Shown here piece by piece: positions 44,081 through 52,729 of a DNA stretch of 64,000 nucleotides (positions are counted from its first letter, which is position 1; each line of letters starts with the position of its first letter). The notes under the pieces were generated by a model. The model had not been told where the DNA came from, searched no databases, and saw only the letters and a list, made by a program, of their open reading frames with translations. The DNA is from Njordibacter sp905182035 (GTDB lineage: Bacteria; Pseudomonadota; Gammaproteobacteria; Pseudomonadales; Balneatricaceae), in the NCBI RefSeq assembly GCF_047730075.1, contig NZ_CP159831.1, positions 1,922,001 to 1,986,000 on the forward strand. The letters are read 5' to 3'. The position numbers and the translations under genes are program-made.

Positions 44081-46285
44081 TCATCCTCTTTCATTGCTCC
44101 ACTGCCGGATAGCATCATCCTTGTGTTCACCAATCATGTAGGTAGAGATAATGTGCATGACATTGGGTGCTGAAAGGATCGCTATGCCAACCACCAAAAT
44201 AATTTTCCATAGGTCCACTCCGCTGGAGTAGAACAAACCACCCCATAAAAAAGCGCCCCACACTGGCACATACCAATAACGCCAAAAACGTTTGAAACTG
44301 ACGCCTCCCATCGCTAGGCGTATGACAATATGGGCCAATACAACAATGATGGCGCCATAGGCAAGCTGTGCAAATACAGCGACAGAAGAACCCTCATCCA
44401 TTATCCGAGTCGGTTCCGCGTATATCACCTGGGGAATGGCTACGGAGTCCAACACAGTGCCTAATATAGGCTCGCCATAAACACCGATGTCAAGATTAGA
44501 CCCGGTTTGTGACGAGGCAAAGAAGTACACCGCAATTAATGCCAATATGGCGCACACGCCAATAAATAAATTAGTGACATTGTGAACTTTGGTTTGCACC
44601 ATGGGCGCCGTAATAACAAACAACATGGCCACTAATATTAATACGCCATAGGTTTCTCCTGGCATCGTTGACTGCAAATAACCAACCTCCGAAGACTGGC
44701 CAAAAAGTACTGCAATACCAACGATTACGGATACACACCAAAACAAAATCATACCCAAGCGTTTTGTACCCATGGCTACATGAGGCATGGCCAACAGTAT
44801 GACTAAAGAAGCCAATAAAATGGCTGCTGCTGCTGCCAACAAAGTCAGACTGCCCATTACAATGGTACTGAACCCCATCGATATTGCGCTCTTGGGAGTT
44901 GCTTCTAAGGCGAAGAATTCCGTTGCACTAACGCTGGTATTGACCACTAATTTGGCCTGAAGAGTCATGTCTGCAACAACAGTATCTAAGCCCACCTCAG
45001 GAGAAAAAATAAGGCCTAAAGCAACAATTGTGAGTAACACTACCAAGGCCGTCATGGATGGTGTATTTTTACTAAATAGCAGACGCACAATATAAGATGT
45101 GACAACAAGCCCTAATATAATAAACATAAAGTAAGTGCCGCCAGAGTAGCCTGTGCCATCATCAACTTCAGTTGACGAGCTAGCAAAATTAAACCTGGGT
45201 TTGGGATTGAGCGGATCCACAAACTGATCAAGGGCAACATGGACCACTACCCCTAAGGCAAGGGTTGCACAAATGACGAAGAACATCATAGGTGACAAAT
45301 TTTTCACCCGCCTTTGTAGTTCAGGAATGGCAATACTTATTAGCAGCGACACCACTAAAATGACACCATAGGCCAAATCTGTTACGTAGCTTTGTACCAT
45401 ACCAAAATTGAAAGTCGACAAAACAAACGTGATTAGGTAGATATTCAACGCACCTAACAGTGCACCAAATGCACTTCCTCGACCACCAGCTAGGTTTGCA
45501 CCACCCAATACCAGGGCTGTGACCGCCATCAAAGTATAAGTAGTGCCTTGAGATGGGTCGCCAGAACTAATTAAAGAGGTAAATGTAATAGCTGCCAAAC
45601 CCGCATATATGCCGCCAACAACGTGTGCACCAATACGAACTAAGTTTATGTTTACTCCACTAGTATAGGTCGCTCTTTCATCGGAACCCATCATTTTCAG
45701 ATTGCCAAAAAAAGCGGTTTTGGCGAGGAGATACCAACCTGCTGTCGCCAAAACCAAAATCACTAACACTGGAGAGAAAATTTCAGTACCCGCGCCCCAA
45801 CTCAACATCCACTCTGTGGCTACGCCCCCTGGCCTTTGCATAATAATTAAGTTAAGTCCTACTAAAGTAAGGTAACCACTTAAAGCCACAATAATGGGTT
45901 GGACACGCACATAAACAATGATCAAGCTCATCAGCAATTGGTAAGCAATACCCGCTGCAATAGCGAATATAAACAAGCCCCAAATAGACTCTAAAAACCC
46001 AATCCCCACCAACTGAATTAAGCTAACATTAATAAATCCAATTAACGGTCCAATGGAAAGGTCGACAGTAGCCCGGCCCGCCATAGCCATTATTGTCAAT
46101 GCATAGGTGGCTAAAACTAAGGGGGCAACAACGATAATTGCACTGCCTATGCCAGCACTGCTTATTAAAGAAGGACCACGAATTACTGCAAAAATGAGGA
46201 GCACAAAAAAAATAAAAATAGGCACCATTAAATAGGTACTTGCGCTTGATGATGAGCCTGTATTTTTGATTAGTGCATTTGTCAT
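44081..46285 (-). CDS. Ribose-type ABC transporter permease, oversized (734 residues)
   Basis: Residues ~1-330 are an RbsC-type permease ('AMAGRATVDLSIGPLIGFIN', contact motif 'MGSDERATYTSGVN', 'ALVLGGANLAGGRGSAFGAL'). Residues ~330-734 are a second, unrelated-looking membrane region with about nine segments and two polar loops (~355-375 and ~430-455). I recognise no domain in it. Fused or extended permeases of this size are unusual. It starts 3 bases after the ATPase gene ends, so expression is coupled. The extra region could dock the rhodopsin, the SPFH protein or the kinase. Confidence 0.85.
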   Translation of the reverse strand: MTNALIKNTGSSSSASTYLMVPIFIFFVLLIFAVIRGPSLISSAGIGSAIIVVAPLVLATYALTIMAMAGRATVDLSIGPLIGFINVSLIQLVGIGFLESIWGLFIFAIAAGIAYQLLMSLIIVYVRVQPIIVALSGYLTLVGLNLIIMQRPGGVATEWMLSWGAGTEIFSPVLVILVLATAGWYLLAKTAFFGNLKMMGSDERATYTSGVNINLVRIGAHVVGGIYAGLAAITFTSLISSGDPSQGTTYTLMAVTALVLGGANLAGGRGSAFGALLGALNIYLITFVLSTFNFGMVQSYVTDLAYGVILVVSLLISIAIPELQRRVKNLSPMMFFVICATLALGVVVHVALDQFVDPLNPKPRFNFASSSTEVDDGTGYSGGTYFMFIILGLVVTSYIVRLLFSKNTPSMTALVVLLTIVALGLIFSPEVGLDTVVADMTLQAKLVVNTSVSATEFFALEATPKSAISMGFSTIVMGSLTLLAAAAAILLASLVILLAMPHVAMGTKRLGMILFWCVSVIVGIAVLFGQSSEVGYLQSTMPGETYGVLILVAMLFVITAPMVQTKVHNVTNLFIGVCAILALIAVYFFASSQTGSNLDIGVYGEPILGTVLDSVAIPQVIYAEPTRIMDEGSSVAVFAQLAYGAIIVVLAHIVIRLAMGGVSFKRFWRYWYVPVWGAFLWGGLFYSSGVDLWKIILVVGIAILSAPNVMHIISTYMIGEHKDDAIRQWSNERG

Positions 46286-46288
46286 TTT

Positions 46289-48430
46289 TTAATCAACCAT
46301 TAGTTGTTTAAATTGGTCCAGATCTTTGTCATTAAAGATTGAGTTTTGAACCTGTGTTTGAGACTTTTTGTTATTCACATCAGGCTGTGTTTTTAACTTG
46401 GAGTCTTGGTTTTCTATGGTCTGATTAAGTAGCTGGGCGAATCCTTCCTCGTCACCACTATTGTAATCCTGACCCTGACCCTGATCCATACCGACAGGCA
46501 CAAACCGTTTTCCAGCTAGTGCGTTTGAGGTGTTTTTCAAAAGCTCATCAAACTGGCCGTTGTCTTGATTGCTATAGGATTGTTCTTGTCTAGATGGATC
46601 CAACGTTTCTTCTGGTTGAGCTAACAGACTCATATTTTGCTCATGGTGATCAGTTAATTGACCAAATAATACTTCGTCTACATTGGAGTAATCGCTGTCA
46701 ATTGGGCCTTCTGCAGATTTTGAATTTTTTGGTCTAAAGTAATCACTGATGGTTGAATCAGACACTGGATCACCTCCATTATTATCTATGGTGGGTTTTT
46801 GGTTGGGTGCAATAAGGGTAACGTTTGAGGGTACTGCATTATTCTGGTCACCCTGATAGCGACCGAACATAGACTCTAAGATAGAAACGCCACTCACTTT
46901 TTCATCAACAAATTCTTCAAAAATACTACCGTTACGAAATACCAATACACGGGAGCAAAAGCCTATAAATTCTTCTAGCTCACTCGACATATAAACAGCT
47001 GATCCACCATCACTAGCAAACTCTCGAAGTTGTTGGTAGAGGTCACGTTTGGTATGCAGGTCAATGCCCCGAGCTGGGTCCAGCAACATAAGGCTCGTTG
47101 GGTGTTGAGCAAAAGCACGACCCAGCATTACTTTTTGTTGGTTGCCGCCACTAAGTGAGGTAATCAGGTTTTCTTCTGCCCCTGTTTTAATAGCCAGTCG
47201 TTCTACTTCCCAATCAAAAATGTCTCGTAAACCTAGCCAATGGATGATTCGGAGGCCTGCAATTTTTACGTTTCTGCTGTACAGGCCAAACAATAGATTT
47301 TCGAAAATGCTCAGGTTAGGAAGAATACCTTCAGCCTTTCTGTCGCCAGAAACGAAGCCTATTTTATTTTCTTTTGCTTGTGCCAAACTACGTACTTTGT
47401 GCATTTCTTGACCGTGGTTTGCACTAACTTCAGGATGACCGTGTTCAGCCGTTTTCACCCCAGCTAAAATACGCACAAAGTCATCTTGTCCATGCCCATC
47501 TAAGCCTGTAATACCAACAATTTCGCCTTTTTTTAGACTAAAATTAACAGGTGCCGAATCTGGCCAAACTTTTAAACCGGTAGTTTGTATAGCCACCTTT
47601 TCACTAGTCGATTTATTTGCATCTCCTAACTGAGGTGTAGATGACTTTTTACCACCAGTCATTAAACGCAGAAGGTTTTCTTCAGTAATATCTTGTTTTT
47701 CTAACACGCCAACATCTTTGCCGTCGCGCATTACTGTGCAACGATCACTAATGCGGATAAGTTCAGCAATCCGGTGGGTAACAATAATAATTGCCACTCC
47801 CTTATCTCGCATTTCACGCATTTTATGGAACAAGCGTTCCGTTGAGTCGAAGTCTAACGCTGCAGAAGCCTCGTCTAATATGAGCAAATCTGGCTCACAT
47901 AACAGACCACGCGCTATGGTTATCCATGCTTTAATGTTGAGAGGCAAAGTTCCTGCTGGTTGAAGCGGATCCACGTCTTCACCTGCGAGCTCGCTCATCA
48001 AAGTTTGTGCTTTTTGCTGTTTTTCTTTATCCGACATGCTCTTGGAGAAAAAACCATCAGCACCGACGAACAAATTGTCAACCACGGAAGATTCGTCTGC
48101 GACTAATACTTCTTGAAACACCATGGCAACGCCAATCGAACGCGACTCACCTGGTGTAGTTGGATGATGCCCGTTTACGGACACCTTACCGGAATCTATG
48201 GGCAGTACACCTGCTAATACTTTTGCTAGGGTGCTTTTGCCAGAACCATTACCGCCAATAATTGCATGAATTTCTCCAAAGTGGCCGGTAAAGGAAACGC
48301 CATCCAAAGCCTTTGTAACGCCGAATGACTTGTATACATTTTTTACATAAAGATCGCCAGGAAAGGTCGTTAAACTTTCTTCATTACCACCACTGGTAGC
48401 AGCTATGTTAGCCTGAGTTGAGTTAACCAC
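46289..48430 (-). CDS. Sugar-type ABC transporter ATPase (RbsA family) with novel repetitive tail
   Basis: 713 residues from a GTG start; RbsA proteins are ~500. Two nucleotide-binding domains occupy ~25-530. Domain 1 has Walker A 'GGNGSGKST' and 'LLILDEASAALD', but 'LPLNIKAW' replaces its signature motif. Domain 2 has a degenerate Walker A ('GLDGHGQDD') and an intact 'LSGGNQQK', but 'LLDPARGID' lacks the usual catalytic Glu. Residues ~530-713 form an acidic, Gln/Asn-rich tail with four FxxL elements: 'EVLFGQLTD', 'GQFDELLKN', 'EGFAQLLNQ', 'DQFKQLMVD'. The tail may be a tether for partner proteins. Confidence 0.88.
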   Translation of the reverse strand: MVNSTQANIAATSGGNEESLTTFPGDLYVKNVYKSFGVTKALDGVSFTGHFGEIHAIIGGNGSGKSTLAKVLAGVLPIDSGKVSVNGHHPTTPGESRSIGVAMVFQEVLVADESSVVDNLFVGADGFFSKSMSDKEKQQKAQTLMSELAGEDVDPLQPAGTLPLNIKAWITIARGLLCEPDLLILDEASAALDFDSTERLFHKMREMRDKGVAIIIVTHRIAELIRISDRCTVMRDGKDVGVLEKQDITEENLLRLMTGGKKSSTPQLGDANKSTSEKVAIQTTGLKVWPDSAPVNFSLKKGEIVGITGLDGHGQDDFVRILAGVKTAEHGHPEVSANHGQEMHKVRSLAQAKENKIGFVSGDRKAEGILPNLSIFENLLFGLYSRNVKIAGLRIIHWLGLRDIFDWEVERLAIKTGAEENLITSLSGGNQQKVMLGRAFAQHPTSLMLLDPARGIDLHTKRDLYQQLREFASDGGSAVYMSSELEEFIGFCSRVLVFRNGSIFEEFVDEKVSGVSILESMFGRYQGDQNNAVPSNVTLIAPNQKPTIDNNGGDPVSDSTISDYFRPKNSKSAEGPIDSDYSNVDEVLFGQLTDHHEQNMSLLAQPEETLDPSRQEQSYSNQDNGQFDELLKNTSNALAGKRFVPVGMDQGQGQDYNSGDEEGFAQLLNQTIENQDSKLKTQPDVNNKKSQTQVQNSIFNDKDLDQFKQLMVD

Positions 48431-48463
48431 TTTTCCTGACTCCCAATAAGTTTCTATTAACAG

Positions 48464-49642
48464 CTAGTGCGACGCAGGATCGTACTTTTCTGGGTCTGCA
48501 GGATTTAAGAAAAAGTTATTGAGGTAGTTTTCACCGCCCCATCTTTCAACGCCTACGTTGTACCATTCAGTAGAATTGCGATCACAATCTTCACCTAGCA
48601 CGGCTTTAACATCGTCATAATCGATGGTTACAGAAGGTACAAGTACAGATTGAATCTTTGGACCTTGACCTTGCATAGTGCGCATCATGATATTCCAACC
48701 CAATTCGATATCATCACCAGGGGGCCACGTTTGGATAGCTGCGCTGATGTATTCAGGGTTGTTACGCCAATAGCATAGGGCACCCATTTCACCACCAATA
48801 GACATCGGAGGAATGTCTCGGCCAGACTGTAATACAGCTTGTAGCACACCCGTTTCACCAGACGATTGCACCGCAATACCGTCTAGCTGTCTTGGGTGAG
48901 TGGCTAACCAACGTTGGGTTTCTGCTTGACCCACTTGTGAAGTCCACATATGAGCTATATTGCCAGTCACTTTTATATCTGGCGACTGAGCTAAGCCGTC
49001 TAATACGCCTCGGTTTTGAGAATCTGAGGCAGACGCTCCTGGGATACCTTCAACCACCAAAATATTACCTTTTTCGTCAATCTCTTCGGCCATCCAGCGG
49101 CCGATTTCGTAACCTGCTTGATGATAGTTAACCGAAGAGTTAACTGCATAAGGGGATGTCAGATACCCTGTGAAGGAAAATACGGCAACGCCATTATCGT
49201 ATGCATATTTAATAGATTGGTTTAGTGCTGTTGGATTAGAGCAACAGATGATAATAGCGTCGACACCCTGGTCAACTAACTGTCTGATCTGCTGGATTTG
49301 GAGGGAATCCTTGAGGTTCGATTGGGTGACAATAATGTCGTTAAGGAGCCCCAAACCCTGCCACTTTGGTTTTAACTCACCTAACAAACGCTCCATTGCA
49401 TCCTTACGCCAAGTGTTGCCTGCATAAGTGCTTGCATAACCAACAGTCCACGGTGGTTGACGCGAAGATTTCCAATCACGGTACGCGCTTTCGCCCAAGG
49501 GCTGCGCAGGATCAGTCAATTTAGGGTTATATACTTGATCCCTGATACTTTGTGGAATTTCGTCCATGCCAGCTGCCATTACTGCAGAGGACAATCCCAG
49601 TGATAGTGCGCAGGAAAAGACCAGTTTTGTATTTATTTTCAT
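48464..49642 (-). CDS. Periplasmic binding protein, ribose/monosaccharide family
   Basis: 392 residues from the ATG at 49642 (GGAGA upstream; a TTG five codons earlier is possible). The signal peptide ends near 'SSAVMAAGMDE'. The mature protein is a periplasmic-binding-protein type 1 fold: 'WTVGYASTYAGNTWRKD', 'LVDQGVDAIIICCSNPTALN', 'GNILVVEGIPGASASDSQNR' and 'DGIAVQSSGETGVLQAVLQS'. It contains several Trp and Tyr residues that could line an amine- or amide-binding pocket. It is the first gene of the importer-rhodopsin-amidase run, after an array of repeated promoter elements. Confidence 0.9.
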   Translation of the reverse strand: MKINTKLVFSCALSLGLSSAVMAAGMDEIPQSIRDQVYNPKLTDPAQPLGESAYRDWKSSRQPPWTVGYASTYAGNTWRKDAMERLLGELKPKWQGLGLLNDIIVTQSNLKDSLQIQQIRQLVDQGVDAIIICCSNPTALNQSIKYAYDNGVAVFSFTGYLTSPYAVNSSVNYHQAGYEIGRWMAEEIDEKGNILVVEGIPGASASDSQNRGVLDGLAQSPDIKVTGNIAHMWTSQVGQAETQRWLATHPRQLDGIAVQSSGETGVLQAVLQSGRDIPPMSIGGEMGALCYWRNNPEYISAAIQTWPPGDDIELGWNIMMRTMQGQGPKIQSVLVPSVTIDYDDVKAVLGEDCDRNSTEWYNVGVERWGGENYLNNFFLNPADPEKYDPASH

Positions 49643-49957
49643 TACTAAAGTCTCCAATTGTTTAATGATGCTATCGATCTGAAAGCATACTTTTGCGTAT
49701 CACTGACCTTGTAAGGACTTGAAAGTATTTAGTCAGAACAAGAGATACGATCTAAAGTATGTATACTTTTACGCTTTAATACATACTTAGTCAAGAAAGT
49801 ATGTAGATTAATTTCTTCCCCATACTTTCGTTCGCTAATGCAATTCAAGGGTGTATACTCTGGGGGTAGTTCAACGACTCCATGGTCGACGCATATGAAA
49901 TTCGAAAATGAGGCGCACCTCATATACAAGAGCCCGATTTATGACCCTAGGCAATCT
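49643..49957. promoter_or_regulatory. Divergent promoter with repeated AAAGTATG half-sites
   Basis: Half-sites AAAGTATG or CATACTTT occur at 49686-49693, 49754-49761, 49796-49803 and 49821-49828. Near matches lie at 49722-49729, 49761-49769 (GTATACTTT) and 49782-49788 (CATACTT). 49754-49769 is a nearly perfect 16-base dyad; 49782-49803 is CATACTT, eight bases, AAGTATG. These lie between two transporter operons, and a response regulator is encoded at 53.8 kb, so they are its probable operators. Confidence 0.65.
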
Positions 49958-51142
49958 ATGTGTAGATATTGCCTATTCGGTTTAGTATGCGTTTTTGGAC
50001 TAGGATTTGGACTTACAGTGACAACAGTTGCTGAGGCTAGTAGCACCTCCTCTTGGGCCACTACAGTTGGCATCTACAACCCTGCTTGCACCAATGGCGA
50101 ATTAAGGTGTTGGGCCGAAGCCACAAATCACGTAGATCAACTTGAACAGGTCGTCTATCAATCGTTAGATGCGAGTATGGTGCAGAAAAAACATCACATT
50201 TGTGTCTCCTTCCCTCACCTTAAAGACTCTTATTGGGCTGGTGTTGCCTTCGGTATTATTAGCGAAGCTAAACGCCTCAATCAAAAGATAACGATACTTG
50301 AGGCCGGCGGATACACCAATTTAGAAACTCAGCTCAATCAAGTGGATGATTGTATTGCTAATGGTGCTGACGCACTGATTATTGGCCCAATATCAAGTCA
50401 TGGAAATGCCAAACAAATAGATTTGATAAGAGCTCAAGGAATACCTGTCATTGTAATTATTACTGGCATCAATACAGTGGTAGATGCAAATTCACTACAA
50501 AGCTTTGCCACCATGGGTTTTACCACCTGTCAGTGGATCGCTCTGCAGCACCAGCAAGATCAAGAAAAAGTAAAAATTATCTGGTTTCCTGGGCCTCCCA
50601 GTGCCGGCTGGTCTATATCAGCAGACCAAGGATGCCGTCAAGCGTTGTTGGGTACTCAGGTAGAAATTCTGGATACCAAATGGGGCGATACAGGCAAGGC
50701 AATTCAGCTAAAACTGGTAGAAGCAGCCATGCAAACTCACGTCTTGGCTGATCAACCCGAATTTGATTATATTGTTGGCACTGCAACGAGTATTGAGGGT
50801 GCAGTAGGAGCCTTACGTTCAAGAAAATTAGACAAAGAAGTTAAACTTGTAGCCTACTATTACACCCCCGGAATGGATATGTTTATTCGCCGAGGTCAAG
50901 TTGCCATGGCGCCATCAGATCAAATGATTATCCAAGCACGTGTGTCTGTAGACCAAGCAGTAAGGCTATTAGAAGGCTTACCCATGGCCACAGGCGGCAG
51001 GCCTGAGTTTGGCCAAACTGGAAGGCTTACTGAACATGTACAACCGCCTATCATAATTGTCACGCCAGAGAATATTGACAACTTTGAAAGTCATACCACA
51101 CTCGCACCAAAGTACTGGTCGCCAGTTTTTTCGGTGGATTAA
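49958..51142 (+). CDS. TorT-like periplasmic binding protein
   Basis: 394 residues from the ATG at 49958, which gives a normal signal peptide ('CLFGLVCVFGLGFG', cleavage near 'VAEASS'); the open frame extends to 49838 without signal-peptide character. The mature protein has the TorT pattern 'HICVSFPHLKDSYWAGVAFG', 'ILEAGGYTNLETQLNQVDDC', 'IWFPGPPSAGW', 'KWGDTGKAIQLKLVE' and 'YYYTPGMD'. In E. coli TorT binds TMAO and signals through TorS. Here it heads an ABC importer operon, so it may feed both a transporter and the nearby kinase. The next gene starts at its stop codon. Confidence 0.85.
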   Translation: MCRYCLFGLVCVFGLGFGLTVTTVAEASSTSSWATTVGIYNPACTNGELRCWAEATNHVDQLEQVVYQSLDASMVQKKHHICVSFPHLKDSYWAGVAFGIISEAKRLNQKITILEAGGYTNLETQLNQVDDCIANGADALIIGPISSHGNAKQIDLIRAQGIPVIVIITGINTVVDANSLQSFATMGFTTCQWIALQHQQDQEKVKIIWFPGPPSAGWSISADQGCRQALLGTQVEILDTKWGDTGKAIQLKLVEAAMQTHVLADQPEFDYIVGTATSIEGAVGALRSRKLDKEVKLVAYYYTPGMDMFIRRGQVAMAPSDQMIIQARVSVDQAVRLLEGLPMATGGRPEFGQTGRLTEHVQPPIIIVTPENIDNFESHTTLAPKYWSPVFSVD

Positions 51143-52729
51143 ATGAAGATTACTAGCCAACATAATGAAGCCCAGCTTGCCAATCAATTACATGTTCGAA
51201 ATGCGAAGCCATTGATTCACTTGCAAGGTGTAAGCAAAGACTATTTTGGCAGCACCACTTTGCAGAGTCTAGATTTTGACATCTATGCAGGTGAAGTGCA
51301 TGCATTGTTTGGTGAAAACGGCGCCGGTAAATCCACATTATTGAAAATAATTACTGGGGATATACAACCCACTAGTGGGGATATATTCATCAATGATGAA
51401 CGGGTCAAAATTGACTCCGTACACCATGCTAAGGACCTTGGTATAAGTGCCGTATTTCAGGAATACACCTTAGTACCTCAACTTACAGTAGAAGAAAACC
51501 TATTCTTAGGATCTAACCTTTCAAGTGGCATCTTTCTACAAAAAGCTAAATTAAGACAGTGGGCAAAACAGACATTAGAACGCTTGGAATTTGACCTGGA
51601 CCCTAACCAATTAGTTATCCATTTATCCCATGCCCAGCAACGGATGGTCGAAATAGCCAAAGCCTTCCATGGCAAGCCTGCCATCATGATATTGGATGAA
51701 CCTACGGCAGCGTTATCTGGTCGAGAAACAAAGCAGTTGTTTGCCATGATTGATGTACTTAAAAAAGAAGGCATTGGAGTGGTCTATGTATCCCATAGAA
51801 CCAGTGAAATTTTTCGTTTAAGCGATCGAGTAAGCATACTGCAAGATGGCCACTTAACGGGTACTCACACAACGTCTGATATTGATGAAGGCCAACTTAT
51901 TGAACTTGCATTTGGCCATCGCTTTGAGTCTTTTTTCCCCACTATAAAGCCTAACACTGGTAGGCTGTTATTAAATATCAGCAACTTATGCTTAACAAAC
52001 TCTCTGGTACAGGATGCTAGCCTGACGGTCAATGCGGGAGAGATTGTGGGACTCACTGGTCTTGCTGGATCTGGTGCAGCTGATATTGCAAGAGCCTGTT
52101 TTGGGTTAAATCAAATCAAGTCGGGGATCATCACTTATTTGGATGACCAAGTTTATAATAAAGGCTTAGGCATAAACGACCTTACGCCCCGCGCAATGTT
52201 AGACAGGGGCATGCTTTATTTACCTGCTGACCGCCACACTGAAGGTCTCATTATGGACCACAGCATACGCCAGAATATTTCCTTACCCTCTTTGAACTTA
52301 GCTAAGTTTTCAACTGGTTTTTGGGTGCGACGAAAAGGTGAAAAGCAGATAATGGAAAGTGTGAGCCGCAGACTCAAAATTAACCAGCTAAGCATTGAGA
52401 ACCTACTTAGTCATCTGTCAGGTGGCACCCAACAAAAAGTTATGCTGGCTAAAGGTTTTGTGCGTGATGTACAGTTATTCATTCTTGATGAACCAACCAT
52501 TGGCGTGGATATAGGCACACGTGCAGAAATATACCGCCTTATGCAGGATTTTTGTGATGCTGGCGCAAGTATATTATTAATTTCTTCTGACTTAAGTGAA
52601 GTGGCCAACATCGCTCATCGCGTTTATATTGTTGACCGTGGAGAATTATTAGCTGAAATACCCCATAAAAATATTAATGAAGCTACTCTAAGCCGTTATT
52701 TAGACCAACGAGAGGCATCCATATCATGA
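51143..52729 (+). CDS. Sugar-type ABC transporter ATPase (RbsA family)
   Basis: 528 residues, two fused nucleotide-binding domains as in RbsA. Domain 1: Walker A 'GENGAGKST' near residue 58, Q-loop 'VFQEYTLVPQ', degenerate signature 'LSHAQQR', Walker B 'IMILDEPTAALSG'. Domain 2: the usual degenerate Walker A ('GLAGSGAAD'), signature 'LSGGTQQK' and Walker B 'LFILDEPTIGVDIGTR'. Unlike the ATPase of the opposite operon it keeps its catalytic Glu in both Walker B motifs and has no tail. Start immediately follows the TorT-like gene, and its stop overlaps the permease start by 4 bases. Confidence 0.93.
   Translation: MKITSQHNEAQLANQLHVRNAKPLIHLQGVSKDYFGSTTLQSLDFDIYAGEVHALFGENGAGKSTLLKIITGDIQPTSGDIFINDERVKIDSVHHAKDLGISAVFQEYTLVPQLTVEENLFLGSNLSSGIFLQKAKLRQWAKQTLERLEFDLDPNQLVIHLSHAQQRMVEIAKAFHGKPAIMILDEPTAALSGRETKQLFAMIDVLKKEGIGVVYVSHRTSEIFRLSDRVSILQDGHLTGTHTTSDIDEGQLIELAFGHRFESFFPTIKPNTGRLLLNISNLCLTNSLVQDASLTVNAGEIVGLTGLAGSGAADIARACFGLNQIKSGIITYLDDQVYNKGLGINDLTPRAMLDRGMLYLPADRHTEGLIMDHSIRQNISLPSLNLAKFSTGFWVRRKGEKQIMESVSRRLKINQLSIENLLSHLSGGTQQKVMLAKGFVRDVQLFILDEPTIGVDIGTRAEIYRLMQDFCDAGASILLISSDLSEVANIAHRVYIVDRGELLAEIPHKNINEATLSRYLDQREASIS

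Noticed and set aside
49838..49957. 40-residue N-terminal extension of the TorT-like protein
   Set aside because: The extension would place the signal peptide internally and overlies the promoter repeats; the ATG at 49958 gives a normal exported protein.
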